64,000 bases of DNA from Sarcophilus harrisii (taxonomy: Eukaryota; Chordata; Mammalia; Dasyuromorphia; Dasyuridae). Below the pieces are notes generated by a model. The model had not been told where the DNA came from and did no database searches. It saw only the letters and a list, made by a program, of their open reading frames with translations. The position numbers and the translations under genes were made by a program. Below, in pieces: positions 26,001 through 35,885 of the stretch; the stretch's first letter is position 1; the number at the start of each line of letters is the position of its first letter. The DNA lies in contig NC_045431.1 of NCBI RefSeq assembly GCF_902635505.1, positions 15,593,001 through 15,657,000 on the forward strand, read 5' to 3'.

Positions 26001-29000
26001 CAGTTTCTCCTGTGATGTTGAGGGACTGCAAATGCTACTATATTTCTATGAATTTAATACCCTATACCAAAGCTCTAATCACCCTGCCTTAGTTCTACCT
26101 CAGATTATGGGACAGAAGACTGCTCCAAGACAGAGCTAAAACAATTGATCTCAGGTCCCTATTCCAGGCTAACAGTGCTCAGTCTGAGGGCAGCTCAGCT
26201 GGCCTCCAGAAGTAACCCAGGTTCTGGAGTTTAGATGTTCCATGGTCCATGGACCAAGCACAAAGGCTGAAGGTCTTTTCTAAGGATTATGGGGAAGGAG
26301 GGGTACAGAAGAGGGGGAGAGTGGGGATTCATTGGCCAATGGGGCATTCTTCAATGCAGTAAAATCCAATTTCCCAAAATGCCATTTTCTATAACAAGTT
26401 TTTTCTTTTCCCTGTATTGTATCTTCTAGACTTTAAGAAACGTCACTGTTCCCTCACCAGAAAATTGTACCTCTCCCAGTTTCTGCTGGACCAATGGGAA
26501 CATGACCTGGACCCTCATGAACACAACATATGAAGAGAACATTGCAAAGTGTGAGTAGGAAATCTGCAAAGTCTGAGTGAAGGAGGATTTTCTAACCCGA
26601 CTCTCAATTCGGCTCTCTCAGTTAATGGGGTCCTCCTCATCTAATGATATTGTGGAGAGAACCCCGGACCTAATAGTCTATAGTAACTTAGAGAGTAACC
26701 CCCTATCTCTCCCAACTAAATGTCTATAATTTACTACCAGGAGCTAAGTCAGGAATTGAAGTTCAAACATCAGTTCTAACAACATTCTCATAATGGCTCA
26801 GTGTCTGGTGCTCTGGAGAGATTCAGGCACATTGGGTCCAAATCTAGCCTCAGAGATTGAGTAACCCTGAGTAACTCACCCACCTGCCGTCTGCCTCAGT
26901 TTCCTTCCTTCCATCCCACAGTTGTTTTGAGGAATAAATATTATATTTGTAAAGCTCTTTACAAACCTTAAAGCCCCAAATCAATGTTATTATTGTCATC
27001 ATTACATTTGTATAGTACAAATATAGTACAAAGCATTTCATTATATTTTTTGTATGTCAAGCCGATGATCAGTATGTAATTCAAAGTTAGAGAAATCCCT
27101 TCTTGGGAAGGGAGACGTGCCCCTGGCACAGAGATGGCAAAGAGCTGAGTCAATTTTCAAACTCAGGAGTAAACCAGTACTCCTTGTGATTGTGCTACCA
27201 GGTATACAGGGACTTAAGTGTCAGTGCGGCTTTCCACACTCTAGCTTCCCATCCAGTGCACAGAAACTTCACTGGCAGTTAACCCCCACACCCTCACATT
27301 TCAAGGCTTTCTAGGAAGCAAAATGATTTCTTATCAAAACACTGGGAATCCTTAATGTAAAGTAGAGTCTCAGGGCTAAATGGTATTTGTATTTAAACTA
27401 GTATCTTTTGAGATCCTTTTTTGGGGGAGTGTATAAACCTCTGATGAATTACAATTACTTTCTGTAAGAGCTAGTGCTATATAGAACTAGCTTATCTAGG
27501 TTAAGTGATGAAGAGGAAGCTAAAGAAGATGACAGATGGTTTCTTTGGTTCCCGCAGGCAAACACACATTTGTGGATGTCAACCTCTCTGATCTGGGCAT
27601 TGGGCTCATTCTTGTGGCCCTCTCCTTGCTGGTCCTGTGCACTTGTTTGATCATGATTGTCAAGGTCCTGAACTCTGTGCTCCAGGGGCAAGTTGCTATA
27701 GTCATTAAGAAGACCATCAATACAGGTAGTCCTTCCATCCTCCCTGGGTCTTTCTGTGGGCAAAGTCCTTGTGAAAAGAGACACCTGCTGGCTCTCCTCC
27801 CATTGTGCTCCCTGAGGTCCCCATCTGGCCCGTGGGTCTGGAGGCCAGAGCTCCAGAGGACTGTTGCCTCCACTTGGGGTCTCTCCTTTCCCATCGGCAA
27901 TCTTGGCAACCTGCGTGGTCTCTTTGGTTCTGGATTTGCATTATCAAACCAGTCTTGGGGAGCCCCACAGCTCTGGGCAACTCTTTAAGGATATGAGTTA
28001 CAGAGACTCTGCCAGCCTGCATGGGAAAGTGAGTTCCCTCCCCTTAGGGATTTGTATAATATCTACTATGTGCTAGATATTGTGCTTGGAGCTTTTTACA
28101 AATATTTTCTTATTTGAGCAAAGAAGAGCATAAAAGGAGTTTTTAAGATGTTGGCAGGGAGGAAACTCCTTGCTGGTTGCTTTTAATTGCTTTAGGAACT
28201 ATCAGATTTTGAAATGAGTTTTTAGTTGCATGACCATTTTCAAATTGTCCTTAGAGTGAGTGATCTATTGCTTTGAATATGAAATACTGACCAGGACAAT
28301 TATAGAAACTGCCCTTTTCCTCTTCTCTTTCTCAGATTTCCCCTCCCCCTTTGGCTGGCTGACGGGCTACCTCGCCATTCTTATTGGAGCCGGGATGACC
28401 TTTATTGTGCAGAGTAGCTCTGTGTTCACGTCTGCTATCACTCCTCTGGTTGGTGAGTCCTCCCTTCCTTCCCCTTTCATATGTCCCATGTCTCCATTTT
28501 TACATCTGGTCTTGCCATGCTCAATTATTCCCAGTCGGGACTGAACTTGTGTCTTTTTTCTCTCTCTTAGGCATCGGAGTGATCAACCTGGAGAGAGTGT
28601 ACCCCCTGACCTTGGGCTCCAACATAGGCACCACCACCACGGCCATCCTGGCTGCGCTGGCCAGCCCTGGAAGCACTTTGCACAATTCCCTCCAGGTCAG
28701 AAGAGTTATGACTCATTACCTCTTTCCTTCAAGCTCTGTTTTCCTAGCTTACCACTAAATCTTTCCAATTAACACCTGGTTTCTTTCCCGAAAGGTCAGA
28801 ATGATGAATTGTGGCATAAAAAACTGGCTGTAGCTGTTGTTCTTAGAAGCTGAAATTCTTTAGTAGTGACCAAATATCTAAATAAAAAAGAGATAGAGAG
28901 CAAAGTTAGGTGTAAAAGGGGTAATTTTGATTACATTAAGTCAGAAAGTTGTGTGCAAATGAAATAAATGTAGCCAACATCAGAAGGAAAGCAGAAAACT

Positions 29001-32000
29001 GGGAAAACATTTTTATAGAGAAGTTTCTCAGATAAAGTTCTCATATTTCAAATATATAAAGAACATTGTGAAATCTTTAAGAATAAGAGTCATTCCCCAA
29101 TTGATAAATTCAAAGGAGATGAAAAGGCAGTATTTTTCATGAGAAGAAATGAAAATAATCTAAAGTTGCATTTAAAAATGAGTTAAATCACTATGGATTA
29201 GAGAAATGTAAATTAAAACAATCTTAAGGTAACATTTTTCACCTATCAGATTTGCTAAAAAGATTGAAGGGGAAAGCAACAAACATTGGAGGCATTATGG
29301 AAAAAAAAATGGGACACTTATTGTTGACGAAATTGTGAATGGATCCAACCATTTGGGATATTTTTGATATCTCTAAATTTTGCCTATAATAAATACATGG
29401 TGAATAGATACGCTGCCTATCCCCTACATAAAATGATTGAAAAGGGCTTGGATAACTTCCCCCCTTTTTTGCTCTCCTATCAGTCAGAAAGGTGCCAAGA
29501 AGAATGTCTGACTTTGTTTGAAGACCTGAGTTTCATTTCCAGGTCTGTACTTGCTAGTTATCTGGTATAGATCCAAGCTTCGTGTTTAAGGGAGGGAGAA
29601 GTAATAGTTTCATGGTGAGGTGAGAGAAGCCTCTTCCTTGAGGGATTCTGAAGATCAGTTTGGTCAAAGGTTTAAAGGAAAATTATTCTGAGACAGGAAA
29701 GGGTGTGAACTCAAGATCCCAGAAATATGTCAAATGAAGAAGCATCTTCAAAAAACCAGTTCCAGTGGAATGTATGATAATGGAAGGGCTAGTGATAACA
29801 GTCATGATTATAATAGGATTTTTAGACACTGTTTCCTTTAAGCAAAGGGAAGAAATGCCGAAAAAAGTCAGGGGGTATCAAGTTTTAGTGGGCCCTGACA
29901 GCTGAACCAAGGATATATATTTTTAAAATCCTTCCTATATTGGGAAGGCAATAGGCATTACAATTATGGCTAGGATGTCATTAGAGTTTTGATTTAGGAA
30001 ACATGTGTCTATAAGGTGTATTCAAGCTAAGAAACCAGCCAGGAGGAAGTTTCTGGACTACCCTAGGGAAATAGATCTAGAGATAAAAGAACTTTCAGAA
30101 ACCATCTAGTCCAATATTGCCTCATTTGATAGATAAGAAAATTAAGATTAAGTGATTTTCCTAAGGTCAACAAATAGTATAGTTTTTTTCTTTTCTTTTT
30201 TTTTTAATAATATTTTTTTAAATAAATGCAAAAATAGTTTTCACCATTTACCTTTGCAAAACCTTGTGTGCCAAATTTTTCTCCCTCCCTTCCCTTCTCT
30301 TCCCTCCCCAAGACAGTGAGCAATCCAATATAAGTTAAACATGAAATTCTTCTAAACATATTTCCATATTTCTCATGCTGTGCAAGAAAAATCAGATTAA
30401 AAAAAAAAGAAAACGCCACGAGAAAGAAAAAAAACCCAGATGAGCAAATAAACAGCAACGACAAAAAAAGGTGAAAATTCTATGCTTTGATCCAAATTCA
30501 GTTTCCATAGTTCTCTCTGTGGATTTGGATGGCTCTCTCCATCATGAGTCTATAAGAGCTCCCTTAAACCACTTCATTGTCAAGAAGAGCCATGTCTCTC
30601 ATCATTGATCATCACATAATCTTCTTGTTGCCGTGTACCATGCTCTCTTGGTTCTACTCATTTGACTCAGCATCAGTTCATGGGAGTCTTTCCAGGCTTT
30701 TCTGAAATCGGCCTGCTCATCATTCCTTACAGAATAATAATATTCCATAACATTCATATACCATAACTTATTCAACCAATGGGCATCCCTTCACTTTCCA
30801 GTTCCTTGTCCCCAAAAAAGGGCTGCTACGAACGTTTTGCACAGGTGAATCCTTTTCTTTCTTTTATGATCTCTTTGGGATGCAGACCTAGTAGAAACCC
30901 TACTGGATCAAAGGGTATACAACCCCTTGATAGCCCTTTGGGCATAGTTCCAAAATCTTCTTTAGAATGATTAGATCAGTTTACAACTTCACCAATAATG
31001 TATTAGTATCCCAGTTTTCCTACCTCCCCTTCTACATTTATCATTACCTTACCAATTATCATTGTCATTATCATTGTGTCCAATCTGAGAGGTGTGAAGT
31101 GGTACATCAGAGTACACAATAGTATTTACCAGAGGAAAGGTAGCATTATTTTGCGGGTCACAAAAAAATGAAAATCTGGTGATGTCATTAGGAATGAATA
31201 GGAGGGGATGAACACAAGAGATCCTGCAGAAGGACTCGGGGAGTGATCCCATGAAAACCAAGGGGAAAAAGGGGTCAAGGTTGAGCTTTTCAGCCCAGAC
31301 ACGGCAGGATGGAGGTGCCCTTAGCATTCTCCAGGGTGAATATTGCCTCACTAAGTAGCTGTCTCTCCTTCTCCTTTCCTGGCAAGGGAGGCCAGTGGCA
31401 CCTGCTGGTGTGCAGGCAGGCCAGGGGATGTCTGGGTAGGAGAAAGGTGACAAGGGAGTGGGGGGAGGGCAGAGGGAGGAGTAGAGTCAAAACATCATAA
31501 GACAATGGAATTCATTTTGTAAAAGAATGAATTCCAAAACTGATTTTGAAAACAATTACAATAAAAGTCTCATTGGTTCTGAAATGCAATATTTTTTTTA
31601 TTAAATCCATTGCTTTTTAACTCATTGGTACTTAATTTGATTTGGAGCACCGTTTTAATTATCTAAATTGTTTTTGAAATCACTGGAACTCAGCGAAAGT
31701 AGTTTAAATTGTCATTTTTGATTTGTTTTTATTTGGGACTCAAGCTCTTCCTTGCATTTTGGTCCTTGCTGCATGGCCCTTTGCAAAAAGGCCCATTTTC
31801 ATAAGCTTTAAGGGTTGGAAGGATCTTTGAGATCATCTGGTTCTCCTTTTGTAGATAGGACAAGAGTTTGCTGAAGGGCAGCAGAGCCTTCTTCAGAAGA
31901 GCAGAATGCAAGCTGATTGTGGGCAGGATCTTTCCCTCTGCATGATGCTTTGCATCCAGAAGGCACTTAATCAATGCCTGTTGACTTAGATTGTAGCTAG

Positions 32001-33110
32001 ATCTTCAGACTCCCATTTGGATGGCTTGTTCTTTCCACAAGACCACAATAGGACTCTTATCTGTACGATGCATGAAAGGTTCCAAAGCTCTTTACACCAT
32101 GATCTCATTGGATGTCCAGAGTAACCCAGGGAATGAAGGCTCCATTGCTGACTTCAGATGAACATAGTGAGGCTGAGAGAGGTTTCCACCCCAAGTCTCC
32201 CTGGCTCTGGGTCTGATGCTCTCTGGGTCACAGCCCTCATAAGATCCACCTATATTTTTACAAAACTGAATAGACTGGCCCAGCTGACTGCTGTTCTCCA
32301 TCTTGGCTCTTAAATGGATGAGCCCACAGTGAAAATACTCATGGATAATTTCTGTGGGGCCTTTGATCTTTCCCTTCTTTTCACCACCTGCCTCTTGATT
32401 TCCTTTCCTTCTCTATGATTGGCTCCCAGTGTGTCTCCATGAGCTTTCAACTTGTTTACTCCGTTTGATTTCAGATTTCCCTGTGCCATTTCTTCTTCAA
32501 TGTCTCTGGGATCATTCTGTGGTACCCAGTCCCATTCATGCGCCTGCCGATCCGTCTTGCCAGGGCCCTGGGGGATATCACGGCCACCTACCGTTGGTTT
32601 GCCATCTTCTACCTCATGTTCTGCTTTTTATTGCTTCCACTGGCCGTGTTCGGCCTCTCCCTGGCAGGTTGGCCCATCTTGGCGGGTGTAGGGGGCCCCA
32701 TCATATTGGTGGTGTTGATAGTCCTGATAATGCGGGTAATCCAAGCTCGCTGCCCTCAAATTCTCCCCAAGAAGTTGCAAACCTGGGACTTCTTGCCCTT
32801 GTGGATGCGCTCCCTCAAACCCTGGGATGGGCTGGTGTCTCTCATCACTGGCAATTGTTGCCAGCTACCGTGCTGCTACTGTTGCCGTGTCTGCTGCCGG
32901 GTGTGCTGCCTGCTGTGTGGCTGCCCCCGGTGCTGCCGCTGCAGTAACTGCTGTGACCCACTGGAAGATGAAGAAAAGGTCAACGAAATCCCCATCAAGG
33001 TTCCCGAGGTGTATGAGAACAAGGCAGTCGTAGTGGAGGAGACCCAGTCCGGTTCCAAGAAGCAGGAGGCCCAAGACGTGAAGAACGTCTCTAACTGCAC
33101 AGCTTTATAA
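16292..33110 (+). CDS. SLC34A2: SLC34A2 (NaPi-IIb) copy 1, spliced, 694 aa
   Basis: Sodium-dependent phosphate transporter 2B, expected in the apical membrane of absorptive epithelia, moving HPO4 with three Na+. Twelve coding exons (16292-16397, 16496-16630, 20731-20859, 22592-22735, 23499-23610, 25564-25759, 25854-25949, 26430-26550, 27558-27725, 28336-28452, 28571-28695, 32475-33110) join without a stop into 2085 nt. It starts MAPWPEVGN, like human MAPWPELGD. Seen: the first QSSS motif at 155-162, AGATVHD at 212-218 (the Ala/Ala/Asp set linked to electrogenic transport), the second motif QSSSVFTS at 428-435, an extracellular loop with four N-glycosylation sequons (N310, N318, N330, N337), a Cys-rich tail and a C-terminal TAL that suits a PDZ partner. 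All introns are GT-AG. A tandem relative lies at 49-58.6 kb. Confidence 0.97.
16496..16630 (+). CDS. SLC34A2: SLC34A2 copy 1 exon 3
   Basis: Residues 36-80, including [10 protein letters not shown], which is identical to human apart from flanking residues, and IKWS at the end. Acceptor ggtag follows a T-run; donor gtaacc. Phase 1 to phase 1. Confidence 0.95.
16735..16792. repeat. (TG)n/(GA)n microsatellite in intron 3
   Basis: A short TG run passes into a GA run of about 40 bases. Confidence 0.95.
16800..17690. other. intron 3: MIR-like end, otherwise nothing seen
   Basis: About 17540-17640 carries the MIR-type phrases 'aggatttgaactgaggtctt' and 'tagtgcctccaagg'. No coding signal. Confidence 0.4.
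17700..18120 (+). mobile_element. L3/CR1 LINE relic
   Basis: The phrase order matches the sense strand of a CR1/L3 3' end: 'ggtgctgcagtgaagccgtt', 'ggatgtcctgtggaagaagg', 'gaattggtcttgttagga' and 'aagaaatgtccagaag'. Heavily decayed and ancient. Confidence 0.5.
18720..19180. mobile_element. Tc/mariner-class DNA transposon relic (Kanga/Tigger-like)
   Basis: 'ttacactatactgcagtcta', 'gtgtacaatagcattatgtt' and 'tgatggctgctgattgatca' resemble an old mammalian Tc/mariner element of the Kanga (Tc2) type. The family name is from memory; no transposase frame survives. Confidence 0.4.
19500..19740 (+). mobile_element. tRNA-derived SINE
   Basis: Degraded SINE: 'ggtggcctacggatagaacc', 'gacctcagacacttcctagt', 'gcctcagtttccttagctgt' and 'aatgagatggaagatgtg'. 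Confidence 0.6.
19745..20730. other. intron 3 (3' part): homologous to copy 2 flank
   Basis: About 20100-20180 resembles 49775-49850 upstream of the copy 2 exon 4 remnant. A (TG)n run lies at 20551-20598 and a MIR relic at 20650-20715. No exon seen before exon 4. Confidence 0.5.
20551..20598. repeat. (TG)n microsatellite
   Basis: Nearly pure GT dinucleotides with one early interruption. Confidence 0.95.
20731..20859 (+). CDS. SLC34A2: SLC34A2 copy 1 exon 4 (first membrane segment)
   Basis: Residues 81-123. The hydrophobic run around [18 protein letters not shown] is the first membrane span, followed by SSAFQLVGG across the junction. Acceptor ctttttgcag, donor gtatga. A MIR relic abuts the acceptor at 20650-20715. 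Confidence 0.96.
20860..22591. other. intron 4 with MIR
   Basis: Contains short TG runs near 21170-21205 and a MIR at 21851-22060 ('cagcatttatatatcaccta', 'gcctggctctgtgctcagca'). The MIR's 5' end is also found at 50755-50800 in copy 2, so it predates the duplication. Confidence 0.6.
22592..22735 (+). CDS. SLC34A2: SLC34A2 copy 1 exon 5 (first QSSS motif)
   Basis: Residues 124-171, [11 protein letters not shown] through [17 protein letters not shown]. This is the first of the two inverted-repeat QSSS signatures that form the transport core. Residue 161 is Ser where human and copy 2 have Thr. The donor gtgagt is followed within 20 bases by a CA/GA microsatellite. Confidence 0.96.
22754..23044. 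repeat. compound (CA)n/(GA)n microsatellite in intron 5
   Basis: CA run at about 22754-22786, followed by about 250 bases of almost pure purines ending in a perfect GA run. It starts some 18 bases after the exon 5 donor and is absent from the matching site in copy 2. Confidence 0.95.
23499..23610 (+). CDS. SLC34A2: SLC34A2 copy 1 exon 6
   Basis: Residues 172-208 with [18 protein letters not shown], the highly conserved segment after the first QSSS motif. Acceptor tttgacag, donor gtagga, ending in phase 2. Confidence 0.97.
24610..25150 (+). mobile_element. two MIR-type SINEs in intron 6
   Basis: The first spans about 24610-24845 ('tatttattaagcgcttaata', 'caggcattgtgctattaa') and the second about 24915-25150 ('agagcattttataaacattg', 'gtgacttggccaggatcaca'). 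The second is split by a small tandem repeat of a TTTTATCCACT unit at 25006-25063. Confidence 0.7.
25006..25063. repeat. short tandem repeat of TTTTATCCACT
   Basis: About five imperfect copies of an 11-base unit with T-run length variation, inserted within a MIR. Confidence 0.8.
25564..25759 (+). CDS. SLC34A2: SLC34A2 copy 1 exon 7 (AGATVHD motif)
   Basis: Residues 209-274. [19 protein letters not shown] carries the Ala-x-Ala-xxx-Asp pattern that separates electrogenic NaPi-IIa/b from electroneutral NaPi-IIc. Acceptor tgctctag, donor gtgggc, ending in phase 0. Confidence 0.97.
25854..25949 (+). CDS. SLC34A2: SLC34A2 copy 1 exon 8
   Basis: Residues 275-306, the start of the large extracellular loop ([20 protein letters not shown]). 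Same length (32 codons) as in human. Acceptor ttccccag, donor gtaaga. Confidence 0.95.
25950..27557. other. introns 8 and 9 around exon 9
   Basis: Apart from exon 9, the segment holds a SINE at about 26800-27000 ('gattgagtaaccctgagtaa', 'tctgcctcagtttccttcc', 'tttgtaaagctctttacaa'). The SINE is missing from the shorter copy 2 intron 9. Confidence 0.55.
26430..26550 (+). CDS. SLC34A2: SLC34A2 copy 1 exon 9 (glycosylated loop)
   Basis: Residues 307-346. NVT, NCT, NMT and NTT sequons together with Cys319 and Cys325 form the extracellular loop expected to be N-glycosylated and disulfide-linked. Acceptor atcttctag, donor gtgagt. Confidence 0.96.
27558..27725 (+). CDS. SLC34A2: SLC34A2 copy 1 exon 10
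   Basis: Residues 347-402. Ends the loop and encodes a membrane span ([18 protein letters not shown]), then VIKKTINT. Acceptor ttcccgcag, donor gtagtc. Confidence 0.96.
28336..28452 (+). CDS. SLC34A2: SLC34A2 copy 1 exon 11 (second QSSS motif)
   Basis: Residues 403-441 with WLTGYLAIL and [15 protein letters not shown], the second half of the inverted-repeat transport core. Residues S406, G409 and I419 depart from human (F, A, V), whereas copy 2 keeps the human residues. Confidence 0.97.
28571..28695 (+). CDS. SLC34A2: SLC34A2 copy 1 exon 12
   Basis: Residues 442-483 with [20 protein letters not shown], among the most conserved stretches of the family. Acceptor tctctcttag, donor gtcaga, ending in phase 0. 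Confidence 0.97.
28900..29352 (+). mobile_element. L1 ORF2 fragment in intron 12
   Basis: 'agaaggaaagcagaaaactg', 'cattccccaattgataaatt' and 'ggatccaaccatttggga' match the L1 ORF2 tail. Copy 2 lacks this block: its intron 12 goes straight from 56150 to the equivalent of 29445, so the L1 either entered copy 1 after duplication or was lost from copy 2. Confidence 0.75.
29353..30189. other. intron 12: duplicated unique sequence with MIR tail
   Basis: About 29430-29990 aligns with 56160-56680 in copy 2. A MIR-like end lies at about 30085-30170. Confidence 0.5.
30190..31115 (-). mobile_element. L1 LINE 3' end, antisense
   Basis: Antisense L1 3' end: A/T-rich start, a UTR with 'ccaaatttttctccctccct', then 'catttgactcagcatcagtt', 'ataatattccataacattca' and 'ggatcaaagggtatacaac'. 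It is absent from intron 12 of copy 2, which goes from the equivalent of 30000 to that of 31136. Confidence 0.85.
31130..32474. other. intron 12 (3' part), strongly conserved between copies
   Basis: Aligns with 56730-58017 at roughly 90% or better by eye. It includes a 65-base stretch (31535-31599) identical to 57114-57178. No open frame or RNA gene is evident. Confidence 0.7.
32475..33110 (+). CDS. SLC34A2: SLC34A2 copy 1 exon 13 (C-terminus and stop)
   Basis: Residues 484-694. It encodes the last membrane spans, then [11 protein letters not shown], a Cys cluster ([18 protein letters not shown]) characteristic of NaPi-IIb and absent from NaPi-IIa, a charged tail and the ending NCTAL. Stop TAA at 33108-33110. 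The acceptor is gatttcag after a 3.8-kb intron 12. Confidence 0.96.
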   Translation: MSLCHFFFNVSGIILWYPVPFMRLPIRLARALGDITATYRWFAIFYLMFCFLLLPLAVFGLSLAGWPILAGVGGPIILVVLIVLIMRVIQARCPQILPKKLQTWDFLPLWMRSLKPWDGLVSLITGNCCQLPCCYCCRVCCRVCCLLCGCPRCCRCSNCCDPLEDEEKVNEIPIKVPEVYENKAVVVEETQSGSKKQEAQDVKNVSNCTAL

Positions 33111-33883
33111 TAGGACAGGGCTTGGAGAGGAGGAGAAAAGATTATTTCTTGTTCTATGTGCCCTTCTTTCCCCCAAAATATGGGTAGAGTAGGGGCAGAT
33201 GGCTAGCTATCTATTGGAAAATGGAACCGTGGACATTTGCTACCCCTACCCTCCACCCCAGAATCCAAAGCATTGGCAGGTAGGGCTGGCTCAGCATTGG
33301 CAGAAACTGTGATCAAACCCTCATCCTTCCCAGGGCTCCAGTTATCCCTCACATGATTTCTGACTCCCTAAGAGCCCTGGGACAAGAACCACAAGATGAA
33401 TTCTGACTGAGCCAGTTACTTACTCTCTCTCCAGAAACACTAGGGCTACTGACCAACAGGACTTGTTTTAAAGCCCTGAAAACTTTTTTTTAGAAGGAAG
33501 AAGCCTAAGGAAAGATTTCATTGCTCGAGAAAACCTAGTTAGACTTTTATTTTTAAATAAGTGAGTTTGGTTTCTGAGAAGACCTGACTGTAAGTAGGAA
33601 ATCAGTCCTTCTGTGGCCCCACAAGACTGGCAGGCAGGGCAGATCTGGCTGGAGAAGGTGCCAGCTAGTGATTTAGCCCCCCAGCCCAGACTTACAAAGC
33701 CTCATCTCCAATCCTGCCACATGGGGATGGGGACTTGTAGCAAGGGGAAGGTTGAGGATTGAGTTTGAGCTCCAGCAAGCTATGTGGATCCCTTTCCCTG
33801 CTCAGGAGGGGACTGCTGCTGATCAGCAGCATGTGCCGGGATGGCTTCTGGAAAGGCTAGGGAAGAAGGGCTGGCCACCCTTC

Positions 33884-33955
33884 GGGCTGATGGCCATCCT
33901 CCTAGCTGATGGCCATCCTCCAGGCTGATGGCTGCCCTCCAGGCTCCTGGCCATG
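33884..33955. repeat. about 20-bp tandem repeat in the 3' UTR
   Basis: Three and a half imperfect copies of a GGCTGATGGCCATCCTCC-like unit. Confidence 0.8.
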
Positions 33956-34548
33956 CAGCCCAGTACCAAAGACCAGTTCCAGAGAGGTGGCTCAGTGTGT
34001 GTCCCCGTGCCCCCCGTTTCCCGATCTTTCCCCCTCATAGTCTTCACAGCTTCTCCTGGGCAGTCTACACAAGCTGGCCAGAGCCAGGCAATTTCCAGAA
34101 CATGGAAAAGCTGCTTCTGAGGGAAGGTGATTTAGGGAAGAAGCACAGAGTTGCACGTGTGCTTCTGGATCTCTTGCCCTTGGAGGGAAATTAAGGGTGT
34201 AGTGTCCCCAGGACAGTTAGCACAGCAGCTTAGGCTGCGCCATGGGCCATCCCCAACTGGGAGAGCCCAGAAATTCGGATTCATCGAGGGCAATGCTGAG
34301 AGCTGATGCCAAGTCCCAGATGGCCGGAGCGCCTCTGGTGCTATGGGGAGGTTGGGCAGGAGATGGTGAAGTCTTTAGGAGCAGGGGAGAGCAGCTCCTC
34401 CTCCATCCTGGGTGCCTGCCGGCCTCTCATCCTGGCCCTAGGAGAGGATCTTGAGATTCTGAGCTAAACTTTGCTTCCTGTCAGCCTGTTAGGGGCTTGT
34501 GAGTCAGGGCATGAAGCTCGGTTCGCCCTCACTCCCAGGGGGGAGCAG

Positions 34549-34554
34549 AATAAA
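34549..34554 (+). terminator. possible proximal poly(A) signal
   Basis: AATAAA within the 3' UTR, in GC-rich surroundings. It could support an alternative shorter mRNA; the sequence shows nothing more. Confidence 0.3.
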
Positions 34555-35862
34555 CTGAGCTGGCCGCAGGATCAGACCGAAGGTCCTTCCCATCTTGGAC
34601 CTTCCAAGAGACCCAGAGTGCCTTGGGATCCGGGTCTTGTCTGAGCAGAGGGATTAGCTGATGGAGCGGCCCCCTAGCCCGTTAGGGTGTGGATGGTCCT
34701 TGAAGGATTCGGAAGTGACCGGGCTTGCTGGGAGCCCTTCTTTCTGGGTTTTTGCCTCTCTGTGCCCCTTTCACAGGAAGCCAAACCTGCCAGGCCTGCT
34801 GAGGGGAGCTTGTGTGGCAGGTGGCCATGTCCTGGGCAAAATGTGAATGTTGAAGGCATGACCCTCCTCAGACAGCCGGTAGCTAGTCTTTTCTGCATCC
34901 TCAAAGGGTGGCAGTCTGCCTGGACACGAAGTACCTGGTCCTTGTGTAGCTTTAGGATGACCTGCTAAAGACCAATCTGGAACCTGGAATTTCCCCCACC
35001 TGCCAGGGATGAGCTGTGTCCAGACCCTTAAACTCCTGCCTCTTAAAAGAGGCTCATTGGTGAGCCTGTGATTGGACAGAGTCCACATTTCCAGAGGTCA
35101 TTGAGTTTGGGCTGTCCAGCCAGCCTTGGTCCCCAATCTCCTCCTGATGTACGTGCTCATGCACATGGGTGGGGTGAGGGAGCCTGTGTATTTTGGCAGT
35201 CCCAGGGTCCTCTCTTTGCCTTTTGTGGGTCCTTCTAAGAGACAACAATCTGCACTTCCCTCTCCGCCAGCCATGTTTGTTCCCTCCAACACTCCTCCAA
35301 TATTCTCATTTCATCTCACTTAAGTAGGCTCTTCCAACAATTTCCCAGCTCCAAAGGGTGAAAGCTGAGGGAAGTTTAGGTTGCCAGAGTATAATAGGAA
35401 AGGGAAGTACAAGTTGAAGAAGCACAAGTAGCCCATTCCTCACGTCCTACATCCCCCCATTTGGGATCATGTGGATCCTTACCCTGACCTTCCACTATGT
35501 GTCTAACCCTTCATAAACAGATACCAATATAGTCTCTATGTATGGTCACTTCGTTAATAGCTTTTTCATGAGTTAGATTGAATATAATCTGTATGATTCT
35601 GGTTTTATATTGTTCACCTTTGAAAATAAGAATGTATTTAACTATGAAATACATACATATAAGTATACATATAAAAAGCCAACATAAGCAAAAACATTTG
35701 TATATTTTGTAATATCTTTTAAATTTGTCCACTGCACACTGTAAATACATATGTTATGTATCTTGTAGTCCCACTTGCACTCAGTACGCTTTTTTCTCAC
35801 TTGGATTATTCATGTGATCTGTGTACATGGTATGATTTTCACATTTTTGGAAATAACAAAAC

Positions 35863-35868
35863 AATAAA
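35863..35868 (+). terminator. poly(A) signal AATAAA, SLC34A2 copy 1
   Basis: Canonical AATAAA at the end of an AU-rich stretch, followed by ordinary intergenic sequence. It is the most likely distal polyadenylation signal of copy 1. Confidence 0.65.
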
Positions 35869-35885
35869 AATATATTCAAGCACAA

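Larger units (their letters stand above)
33111..35885 (+). other. SLC34A2: SLC34A2 copy 1 3' UTR
   Basis: The untranslated region runs from the stop at 33110 to a poly(A) site expected 15-20 bases after AATAAA at 35863-35868. An upstream AATAAA at 34549-34554 could give a shorter 1.46-kb UTR. The last 400 bases are AU-rich and contain a Pumilio-type TGTAAATA at 35740-35747. Long open frames here lack domain content. Confidence 0.7.

Noticed and set aside
27455-28022. Several open frames on both strands around 27.5-28.0 kb
   Set aside because: The plus-strand one is exon 10 with intron read-through; the others are its shadows.
32865-33100. Antisense open frames over the SLC34A2 C-terminus
   Set aside because: Shadows of the Cys-rich coding sequence.
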